Positions 24,354-34,358 of a stretch of DNA of 64,000 bases are shown here, piece by piece. The notes under the pieces are model-generated. The model saw only the letters and a list, made by a program, of their open reading frames with translations. It was not told where the DNA came from and searched no databases. The stretch's first letter is position 1; the number at the start of each line of letters is the position of its first letter. Origin of the DNA: Rhizophagus clarus (Eukaryota > Glomeromycota > Glomeromycetes > Glomerales > Glomeraceae); NCBI GenBank assembly GCA_015698045.1, contig BLAL01000065.1:186001-250000 (forward strand), written 5' to 3'. Made by a program: the position numbers and the translations under genes.

Positions 24354-27300
24354 TTACACGACAGGATGGAAGATTTTGGAGCTAGAAAAGTAAGCTTCTT
24401 GCTGTTCTTGTAACTGGAGTTGTTTTTTCTTTCTTTGAGATCGTATGTATAAAGCTGTTAAACCTGCATATAAAATTGTAGTACACCCAACTAAAATTCC
24501 GATCATTGAACCTTTATTTGAAGATGGTTTACTTGTATTTGAAGGAATTAATCCAATATTTGATTCTAAACGAGGAAAAAAAAAATTATGAGAAAAATCA
24601 TTAAAATTTAAATATTTAAATAAAATTTTTATTATACCTGAATATGATTTATCCACAAATTGATTCAATTTTGTTCCTTCGGTATAGAATTTGCTATCAG
24701 GATTTTGAATAGTTTGAGCCACATCATTTTCATTTTTCTTCGGAATAGCTAATTTTAAGATTATATTATCATCAGGAGAACGTTCTAATTTGATTGTTCT
24801 TATTTCATTATCTGGTATTCCGATACTTTTAGCAAGATCTCCGGGCAAGAATTTTGCAATTTGTGCTGCTAATGTAGGATCGTTAGCAACATTTTCCCAA
24901 TTGATATTATTTAGTTTTAATGTGATCTCCGTCTCTGTGTCTAAAAGTTTAATAAAAGAATAAATTTAACTTATAAAATAAATTTCTCCTTAATAAAAAA
25001 ATTTTGAAGAAAGTTACCCGAGTTTTTTAACGATTCTTCTTCTTTAGTTGGATCATCGACAACAGTAATTTCTTGAGGTATATTAGACGAGCCAGGTGTT
25101 GAGGCAAGCGTTGGTGTTGGAGTAAATGATGGTATTACTATAGAAGTAGGAGGATTAAACACATCATCTGTATCACCTGTTGGTGTTGAACTTGGGAAAA
25201 CTCCATTTTCTCTATTCTCGGGTACTTTAGCTTTACCAACATCTGGAGTAGCAGTTGGAGCTATATCCGTATCATCATTTGGATTAGTAGTTGAAGGTTC
25301 TGTTACCTTTGGAAAACCATTTTCATTAGTTATTGTTGTTGTTGGTATTTCATTTCCTTGATTTACTGTATTTATAGGTTGGTTGGGATTTGGTATATCT
25401 GTTGCTTGTTTTGGAATATTTGTAGTACTATTCCCTTGATTTGGAGTACCAGAATCTCCTTGTTTCGGTGTGTCCGTGGAATTTCCTTGATTTGGAATGG
25501 CTATCGGTAAATCTGTCGCTTTTGGTAATTCTGTTACTTTTGTGGTTAGATCATTATTTGGTGTGTCTTTCGATTTACTAGGTTTATCTTTTGGTTTATC
25601 AGATTTACCATCCTTTGGTTTATCATTTGATTTATTGGGTTTAGTAAATATTTGACCAGGTGTACCATCTATTGGAGTGTCTATGGGTAAATCAATAGGA
25701 GGTGTTGCCGTGGGTTGATTGTCTTTTGACGTGTCTTTTGATTGATCAGGTGTATTATTGTCTTTTGGAGCATCAATCGGTAAGTTAATAGAAGGAGTAC
25801 CCGTAGGTTGATTGTTATTTGGTGTGTCTTTTGTTTGATCAGGTGTATTGTTATCTATTGGAGTGTCTATGGGTAAATCAATAGGAGGTGTTGCCGTGGG
25901 TTGATTGTTATTTGGTGTGCCTTTTGTTTGATCTGGTATATTGTTGTTTGGTGTGTCTTTTGATTGATCAGGTGTATTGTTGTCTTTTGGAGCATCAATC
26001 GGTAAGTTAACAGAAGGAGTATTCGTAGGTTGATTGCCATTTGGTGTGCCCTTTGTTTGATCTGGTGTATTGTTGTTTGGTGTGTCTTTTGATTGATCAG
26101 GTGTATTGTTGTCTTTTGGAGCATCAATCGGTAAGTTAATAGAAGAAGTATCCGTAGGTTGATTGCTATTTGGTGTGCCTTTTGATTGATCAGGTGTATT
26201 GTTGTCTTTTGGAGCATCAATCGGTAAGTTAACAGAAGGAGTATCCGTAGGTTGATTGCTATTTGGTGTGCCTTTTGTTTGATCAGGCGTATTGTTATCT
26301 ATTGGAGTGTCTATGGGTAAATCAATAGGAGGTGTTGCCGTGGGTTGATTGTTATTTGGTGTGTCTTTTGATTGATCAGGTGTATTGTTATCTTTTGGAG
26401 CATCAATCGGTAAGTTAACAGAAGGAGTATCCGTAGGTTGATTGCTATTTGGTGTGCCTTTTGTTTGATCAGGCGTATTGTTATCTATTGGAGTGTCTAT
26501 GGGTAAATCAATAGGAGGTGTTGCCGTGGGTTGATTGTTATTTGGTGTGTCTTTTGATTGATCAGGTGTATTGTTATTTTTTGGAGCATCAATCGGTAAG
26601 TTAACAGAAGGAGTATCCGTAGGTTGATTGCTATTTGGTGTGCCTTTTGATTGATCAGGTGTATTGTTATCTTTTGGTGCATCAATCGGTAAGTTAACAG
26701 AAGGAGTATCCGTAGGTTGATTGCCATTTGGTGTGCCTTTTGATTGTTGATCAGGTGTATTGTTATCTTTTGGTGCATCAATCGGTAAGTTAATAGAAGG
26801 AGTACCCGTGGGTTGATTGCTATTTGGTGTGCCTTTTGATTGATCAGGTGTATTGTTGCCTTTTGGAGCATCAATCGGTAAGTTAATAGAAGGAGTACCC
26901 GTAGGTTGATTGCCATTTGGTGTGCCTTTTGTTTGATCTGGTATATTGTTGTTTGGTGTGTCTTTTGATTGATCAGGTGTATTGTTGTCTTTTGGAGCAT
27001 CAATCGGTAAGTTAACAGAAGGAGTATTCGTAGGTTGATTGCTATTTGGTGTGCCTTTTGTTTGATCTGGTGTATTGTTGTTTGGTGTGTCTTTTGATTG
27101 ATCAGGTGTATTGTTGTCTTTTGGAGCATCAATCGGTAAGTTAATAGAAGAAGTATCCGTAGGTTGATTGCTATTTGGTGTGCCTTTTGATTGATCAGGT
27201 GTATTGTTGTCTTTTGGAGCATCAATCGGTAAGTTAACAGAAGGAGTATTCGTAGGTTGATTGCCATTTGGTGTGCCTTTTGTTTGATCTGGTGTATTGT

Positions 27301-28555
27301 TGTTTGGTGTGCCTTTTGATTGATCAGGTGTATTGTTGTCTTTTGGAGCATCAATCGGTAAGTTAACAGAAGGAGTATTCGTAGGTTGATTTCTATTTGG
27401 TGTGCCTTTTGATTGATCAGGTGTATTGTTGTCTTTTGGAGCATCAATCGGTAAGTTAATAGAAGGAGTACCCGTAGATTGATTGCTATTTGGTGTGCCT
27501 TTTGTTTGATCAGGTGTATTGTTGTTTGGTGTGTCTTTTGGTTGATCAGGTGTATTGCCATTTGATTTGTCTTTTGGTTGATCGTTGCGCGTAGGCTGAT
27601 CCTTTGGAACCTCCGCGGGGGCATTGTCTTTCGGAGTGTCTTTGGGTTGGTCTTTTTGTTGGTTAGGTGTATTATCCTTCGGAGTATCTTTAGGTTGGTC
27701 TTTTTGTTGGCTAGGCTTCGAAGTATCTTTAGGTTGGTTTTTTTGTTGGTTAGGTGTATTATCCTTCGGAGTATCTTTAGGTTGGCCTTTTGATTGGTTA
27801 GGTGTGATATTCTTCGGAGTGTCTTTGGGTTGGTCATTTTGCTGGTTAGGTGTGTTATTCTTCGAAGTATCTTTAGGTTGATCTTTTTGTTGGTTAGGTG
27901 TATTATCCTTCGGAGTATCTTTAGGTTGGTCTTTTGATTGGTTAGGTGTGATATCCTTCTTGGGTTGGTCATTTTGTTGGTTAGGTGTGTTATCCTTCGA
28001 AGTGTCTTTGGGTTTGTCTTTTTGTTGGTTAGGTGTATTATCTTTCGAAGTGACTTTGGATTGGTTTTTTTGTTGGTTAGGTGTATTATCCTTCGAAGTG
28101 ACTTTGGATTGGTTTTTTTGTTGGTTAGGCGTGTTATCTTTCGAAGTGGCTTTGGATTGGTCTTTTTGTTGATTAGGTGCGTTATCTTTTGGAGTGTCTT
28201 TGGGTTGATCTTTTTGTTGGCCAGTTGGATTATCCTTCGAAGTGTCTTTAGGTTGGTCTTTGGGTGCATCCTTTGATTGATTATTTTGGGCAGGAGCTTT
28301 ATTTCCATCATTGTTATTATTATTTTTAGCATTAGGTTCGTCCCGACGAACAACTTCATTATTATAATTATTAAAAACATTATTATAGTAATAATTTCTT
28401 TTAAATCTTAAAGAATTAGATTTAAATAAATATCGGTTTCTTAATAAATTTGAACCATTATAACTTTCTGATTGATGAATGAATGTTATAAAATATGTAA
28501 AAAATATTAAGAGTAGCCATATACTAAAACGCGCCTCTTTTTTACTTAAAATCAT
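24354..28555 (-). CDS. Giant repeat-rich signalling mucin, Msb2-like
   Basis: Exons 28555-25018, 24940-24638 and 24565-24354 give 1,350 residues in phase. An N-terminal signal peptide or anchor (SIWLLLIFFTYFITFIHQSE) is followed by an Asn/Tyr-rich linker. Repeat block I (about residues 95-330) is built from DTPKDNTPNQQKDQPK-like units. Block II (about 330-1000) is built from longer units around LPIDAPKDNNTPDQSKGTPN, rich in Thr/Ser/Pro for O-glycosylation. After a Pro/Thr linker comes an extracellular globular domain: ITLKLNNINWENVANDPTLA, AAQIAKFLPGDLAKSIGIPD, then DDNIILKLAIPKK and a VDKSYS end. Next come one membrane span (GSMIGILVGCTTILYAGLTA) and a short Lys/Gln tail. The layout resembles fungal Msb2 sensors, which feed Cdc42/MAPK pathways. 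That role is inferred. Confidence 0.75.
25555..28270 (-). repeat. Coding minisatellite array inside the mucin gene
   Basis: Two kinds of in-frame tandem repeat. The block nearer the gene start (about 27,565-28,270) has units of roughly 36-48 bp. The downstream block has higher-order units of roughly 110-170 bp that are nearly identical over long stretches, indicating recent expansion or gene-conversion homogenisation. Length polymorphism and assembly collapse are both likely here. Confidence 0.85.
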
Positions 28556-29606
28556 TTGAGAAAATAATGGAAATAAAAAAAAAAAAATTTTTTTTTTTGT
28601 TCGGAAAAAAATTGATTACAATTAGAAAAATTATTATTACGAGTATTTATTTCGTTAATTAAATTAGTTTCTATTTATGAAAATAGAAAAAAAGGTATAA
28701 ATATGGTAATTTTCTTTCTTTTTTTTTTATTTTTTTTTCTCGAAATTAATGGTAAAAAGGATAATGGGATAGGATTATTATTATTATTTTTTTTTTTCTT
28801 ACAGGATAAAAAAAAAAATTCTATGATAGAGAGGATTTAATGATTATGATAAAAGGATGTCTAAGGTAAAGGAGCTCTTCAATCGCATCGAGACCGAAGG
28901 ATATAATAATATGCATGGAGGAAAAAAGAAAAAAAAAAAAAAAAAAAATAAATGAATGATATTTTTTTTTTTTTCTTTCCTACCACCAAAAGAAATTCAA
29001 GGGCAAAAAAAATGAATTTTTGCAAACCTTGTAATTTAAAGAAAGAATTAAATATTAGAAGGAAGAAACGAAAAGGAAGTTCGGTAAAAAAAAAAAATAA
29101 ATAAAATTAATAATAAATTATATATATATATCATATATAATTCATTTTTTTTTCCTGTTTGTAATACAAAGGAAATTTTACAACCCATACTTTTTTAAGA
29201 GGGGAGCATTATTTATTTTTCGATTTGGATATAATTTATTTGAACCAATTGTCGATTTAAAATAGGGATAATAAATTTTACATTGAGTAATATTTAATGC
29301 GAAAACGATCGGTGTTTGTATGCATTTTTTTTATTTGTAGTTTGTGTTACAAAATCTATCAGGAACCAATTGGTTGCCGAAAATGACTAATCTCTTACTT
29401 TTTTAAGCAGTTCTTTTATTAAAAAAACGGATTTTTTTAAAAACAAATGATGTAGTATTTTTACGAAAAGGAAATAAATATTAAATGTTTTGGCCTTTCT
29501 AAAATTAAACCGAGGAGGTGGTAAAATATGCTTACGAATTATGAACTAGCATTGTTTGATTATCTTGTTGATTTATTAGTGAATTATTTTAAATTTAATT
29601 ATTCTT

Positions 29607-29643
<37 letters not shown>

Positions 29644-31732
29644 TTATTTAAGTTCGAATACGCAAATCAAGAAAATCAATTTCACCTTTTGGAAAAAATC
29701 AGAAATTTAAAGCTTACAAGATAGTACTTATGACTGGTTTTAGTTTTCGAACGAAACTTCCACCCGTGCAATGATTTTGTGTTGCATTAATTTGTAATAT
29801 CCACATGTTTTACTTAACTTGATCATTGTATGACATGTCCTAATAAATTATTCTGCAGGAAAGAAAAAACTTATCAACATTTAACGGTTACTATATTTAA
29901 AAAAGGTAATTTAATAAAATTTGAAACAATGCATTACGTTGTCCAATTTACTATAGATAATCTTTTCTTGCTTATATTTTTTTTCTGACCAATTATAATA
30001 TTTCTTTAAAAGCTTGTTTTTAGACTAAATTATCCCATAGTGATATTAAGAAATTATAGATGTTGGGAATTTGTATTTTTTAAGTTCGGTTACGATGTTA
30101 CGTTGTGTGACACACCCTTCTATGTTTCCATTTTTTACCGTTTAAAAACGATTAATGCATTTAAATTTTTAGAGAACCTTTAAAGTGTGTAGCGGAAAAA
30201 ATTGAAATTTAAAAAAATTGCATTTCTTACAAATGAATATAGAAAATATATTTATATACTTTCTATTTAAAATATAATTAATAATAATTTTCTCAACAAC
30301 TAGTGATCAATATCACGCCATATTTCACAAATTACGTATATATTTTTTTCGTTACACGCTGTATATAAAGGTTGTTTTAAAATTTTGAAAATTCACCATT
30401 ACCTTTACCCAATCTAAGCCAAAAATTTACTATAATGCTACCTAACTTTAAATGTCCTTGAATATGTATTACCTAAAATTATTATATAAGTAATTTATTA
30501 ATAAATTACATTATATTGTATAAAATTAATTGATTTATTAATAAGAATTAAGAATATTGGCCATATGTTTTTGTGAAAAATCCACTATTAAATTATGTTA
30601 TGTATAGATATCATCTTAAAAAAGATATATATCATAGTATTGACCTAAAAATAAATTATAAAATTATTTACTATTACCAATAATAATCTGGCTTTTTACC
30701 AGTAGTCTTTATATGTAACTTCCGAGGTCCTATTATTGAATCACCTAAATAATTATTGGATGAGTGGTCGAAGACCATCCAATAACTATTCTTTGTTCAG
30801 TTATTGGGTAATGCGACGACCAATAGAAATTAATGCTACTAGTAACTGACTTCAATGTTGGACCAATGTTGGATTTCTTATAAAAATACCAGTTGTTGAA
30901 ATTCCGCATAATCCTAAGCGCCTGAACGATTACACAAATTATTAATTTGGGGTATTACTTTTCATACTTGTTACTTTTATTATAATAGGTATCTTCTGAT
31001 ATATTATCATGAGACCGAAAGTAGAATCCCGATCCATAATAACGATTATGTAATTAAACAATGATCAATTCAAAGTGACACATATTATATTGAGTTATCA
31101 GGGGCGAGGTTCTCCCGTGGAGTAATAATTTCACGAAAATAACTAAATTTGTGCATCGTGAAAATTATGTATACAGAGCAACATATAAAAAAAGCATCGT
31201 ACCCCTGATTTACATGCGTTTATCTTCACGTGCCGAACTCTGCGCAAAATCAAACCATCTTTGTTATAACTCAAATTTCTTGATGTGAAAATGGATCATA
31301 GTTTCCTATTTGTTTTATCTCGACGAAATCAGATTAAGAACATTGGGCTTTTTCTACAGGTTGTTATCGCGCTGACATTCTGTTACGAAAATAATCATGT
31401 TAATACAGATAGGCGAAAAAATTATATGCATGATTGGTGTGTAAGCGTGTTAATAAATAATAAAAAAAATATATAGAAAATATTATCTGTAAAAAATATT
31501 CCGAGAACAAAGAAAGTCTAGGATCCATTTATGTCACATGTTTCTTATTTACTCATAAAATTCGTATAAATTTAAGCTTTGTGTGACTTCACGTCTTTTA
31601 ACAGTTAACACGTAAAAAAAGTTCATTTTTATCACCATTACACAAAACTTATTCCTTTTCATTCCTTTCCTAAATTATACAACAAATAATACAAATTAAA
31701 TTGTATGATAATTTTTTAACAAAGAGACAATT
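28556..31732. other. Long intergenic region, no gene seen
   Basis: Promoter side of the mucin gene, with many A/T runs including a long T-run/A-run pair at 29,608-29,643. It contains a bulged hairpin (30,753-30,785) and a short inverted pair ATCAGGGG (31,097) / CCCCTGAT (31,202). The plus ORF at 31,285-31,476 lacks protein-like features. Confidence 0.45.
30753..30785. other. Bulged hairpin
   Basis: TTATTGGAT pairs with ATCCAATAA (9 bp), and inside it GGTC pairs with GACC (4 bp) around a GAA loop, with a 4-nt bulge on one side. Confidence 0.5.
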
Positions 31733-32054
31733 TTAGATGAAGATTGTAGTATTATTCCTTATTCTTGGGTTCTGGTCTATTATTCCCGGTTCGGGACTAT
31801 TATTCCTGGGTTGAGAGAATAATTCGGGCATAGTCCCGGATTTTGCAAATATGAATCCTTTAATCAGATCAATCTCTCCTTTAGTTGGATTAATCTCGTT
31901 TCTCATATCATCAAGTTTCTAAATTTATGTGCTTAGAATTAGTAGGTATATTTACTTGATAAATAATATTCATCACTTTAGATATTGGTCGAATTTCTTT
32001 TTTAATCATATTAATTCCTAAATACCCTTCAACACCCATCGCTACTAGAGTCAT
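31733..32054 (-). CDS. Orphan small gene, at least two exons
   Basis: Exon 32054-31956 (MTLVAMGVEGYLGINMIKKE, IRPISKVMNIIYQ) ends at GTAAAT. Exon 31918-31733 (KLDDMRNEINPTKGEIDLIK, GFIFAKSGTMPELFSQPRNN, then an Asn/Pro/Ile-rich end) follows in phase, giving 94 residues from this Met. The frame stays open upstream (PKNITVPFIPIT) to an AG acceptor near 32,090. Another open stretch at about 32,130-32,330 (VNNLLPEQKKSLIYNN) could be an earlier exon, but the phases disagree by one base, so either the join is wrong or the copy is damaged. There is no signal peptide and I recognise no family. Confidence 0.4.
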
Positions 32055-33308
32055 CGTAATCGGAATAAATGGAACCGTGATATTTTTAGGCCCTAATTTA
32101 ATTTATGTAGAGTTTGCATTATTTTATTTTAATAAATTTGTTACATCATATTACCGTTGTACTATTGTTAATATTATTATAAATAAGGCTTTTTTTTTGC
32201 TCAGGCAACAAATTATTGACGTTAGAATTACCGTCATTATTATTACACAGGTATCTTTGCACGTATCTGTTTCTTATTGCGAACCGAGCGAATAATCTAG
32301 AGGCAATTCTTAATGCGAACCGAGCGATCCTTTTGAGAAGAAAATTAATATTTAGATTTTTTAAAAGGTTGATTTAAGGGGTATGTTTATACAGTACATT
32401 GTAATGATGACTCTTGATATAATATTAAACAAATGTCGCAATAACATTTTCTGACACCGTATAATGTGGAGCATAGTATTAAAGGGTCTGTTGAGAAATG
32501 TTTTATTATAAACAAAATATTTACATGCGAAAATCAGATTGTTTAAATAATTCAATCACGACGCGATTATTATTTTAATTGCTGATCGTATTTTTTTTTT
32601 TATTTTTTATTAAATCTTCTAATTTGATTTGGAATTAAGACTGGTTGCCGCACTTAATAATTGTATATCGAATTACAACCTTAATGATTGTAATAAGTTG
32701 TAAATTGGCCGTTGTAAATACTACATTATTGTGATTAGCTATAAGATGTAATGGCAAAATTCACAAGGAGAAGTGAGAACAAACAAATTTTGCAAGAAAG
32801 ATTATTGAACGAAAAAAATTAATTCTTTAAATAAAAAACATTTCAACAAATAAAATCGTACGACATCTATTTATATACCATCAATTGTAACAAGTCTTCC
32901 AGTTATAAACGACAAAGAAATTTACTATAAAACTTTTAATGGAAACCTCTGAATATTCGATGATTGAGATTGAAGAAATAATTGTTCGTTAATTATCAGA
33001 AATATCATTTAAATCAAATTACTTAATAGAGGTATGTTAGTTGGTATGATTGTCAGGTTAAGAGCCGGTTTAAGGTATACAATACACTTTATCAGATTAT
33101 CGTTATAGATTAAAATGATTAAAATAATGTCCAATCAAATCTCTTGGTAAATTTCTAAAAGAGGAAAGCAATGAATCGTCTTTGCATATTGGTTTAAATT
33201 CCTTTTCTTTAAACATTCATAATAAATATTTTTTATATTTTATCAATTTATTGTTCACACCTCAACAACTCTTTTTAAAAATGTCGATTTTATAGATATC
33301 TGACCAAT
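32055..33308. other. Intergenic; possible upstream exon remnants
   Basis: Includes two direct copies of TGCGAACCGAGCGA (near 32,278 and 32,314), which in the minus direction read as repeated RFA(I/L)R peptides, and the promoter of the HAD-like gene. Confidence 0.4.
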
Positions 33309-34073
33309 ATGGGCTCATTATTTTCTTCACTTTGGCCACTTCGGCCATTTCGGTCATTTTGTACATGGTTAATTCGTTCGTTTTGGTCAAAAAAAAGGAC
33401 ATCGCCAACAAAACAGTATTTAAATGTTACTTCAATACCTTCAATTATTCTTGTTCAACCTTCACCAAAATTAATTATATTAGATTTAAATGGAACCTTA
33501 GTTTTTCGAAAAAAAACTAAAAAAACTCGTAAAGTAACTTTACGTCCTTTTCTCAAAGAATTTATTGATTATCTTTTTACTGATGGTAATTTCTTGGTGA
33601 TGGTTTGGACTACTGCAAGACCTGAAAATACTAAAATTATGGTAGATTTAATATTTGAAAATCAAAAAGAAAAATTAATTGCTATTTGGAGTCGGGATAA
33701 ATTTGGTCTTAGTAAAAGAGAATATGAAAGGCATACTGTGCCTTTTAAAGATTTGGACATGGTTTGGAATTATTTTAATTCTCAAATTGCAAATGGAAAT
33801 CTTTCCAAGAATACATTGAAAAATTCTTCCGAGTTATCAACATTAGATCCTACGAATACCGTTTTAATTGATGATTCTAGATTTAAAACTCAATTGCAAC
33901 CCTTCAATGCAATTCATCCATGTGAATTTGATCTCAAATGTTCACGTAATGGTGATGATTCTGAATTAAAGAAGATTATTAAATATTTGGAAGTGATAAA
34001 ATATCAAAGTAATGTTGCTGCATATATGAAGGATAATCCATTTTCTGTTCAAGAAGAAATAGCGGGGAAATAG
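33309..34073 (+). CDS. HAD-superfamily, FCP1/SCP-like (NIF domain) protein
   Basis: Single exon, 254 residues. After a Trp/Phe/Arg-rich N-terminus comes the FCP1-homology core. Motif I is KLIILDLNGTLVFR near residues 54-67, then VTLRPFLKEFIDYLF. Motif II is FLVMVWTTARPENT, followed by AIWSRDKFGLSK, and motif IV is NTVLIDDS near 184-191, then a FNAIHPCEFD segment. The domain hydrolyses phosphoserine in Pol II CTD phosphatases and relatives via an Asp nucleophile. Here motif I is DLNGT, not DxD(G/E)T, so the general-acid Asp is Asn. Catalysis may be weak, altered or absent. I recall DLNGT versions as a recurrent fungal subfamily, so it is probably a genuine variant. Confidence 0.85.
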   Translation: MGSLFSSLWPLRPFRSFCTWLIRSFWSKKRTSPTKQYLNVTSIPSIILVQPSPKLIILDLNGTLVFRKKTKKTRKVTLRPFLKEFIDYLFTDGNFLVMVWTTARPENTKIMVDLIFENQKEKLIAIWSRDKFGLSKREYERHTVPFKDLDMVWNYFNSQIANGNLSKNTLKNSSELSTLDPTNTVLIDDSRFKTQLQPFNAIHPCEFDLKCSRNGDDSELKKIIKYLEVIKYQSNVAAYMKDNPFSVQEEIAGK

Positions 34074-34358
34074 ATTGACTTTAATTCAGTGAGCGTGAAC
34101 GAATGTGCATTAAAAGTATAAAATTGAGAGATAAGCACATATATATTTTCTTTTAGAACGTTCAATTTTTCAATTCTAGATATTAGGCAAGTTGAAATTT
34201 ATATTATAAAGTATTTTTCTATTTACTGTATACAATATTATAATTAAAGTAAGTACATTTTATTAACTTGATTCAAAAGAAAGAAATTAAATACAAAAGA
34301 AGTCTAGGTTTTAAAGGAATGTCCATTGATGATTCATAAAAAATTTATTAAAATTTAT

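Noticed and set aside
26497-28380. A 627-residue second frame on the minus strand, plus several plus-strand frames over the mucin repeats
   Set aside because: Repeat units are multiples of three, so alternative frames stay open. Only the 1,194-codon frame has a signal peptide and splices to the membrane-anchor exons.
31097-31209. ATCAGGGG / CCCCTGAT inverted pair about 110 bp apart
   Set aside because: Only 8 bp perfect; too short to call a transposon without other copies.
31740-31815. Plus-strand ORF MKIVVLFLILGFWSIIPGSG that looks like a signal peptide
   Set aside because: It ends after 25 codons and lies antisense to a two-exon model with good phase; no downstream exon was found.
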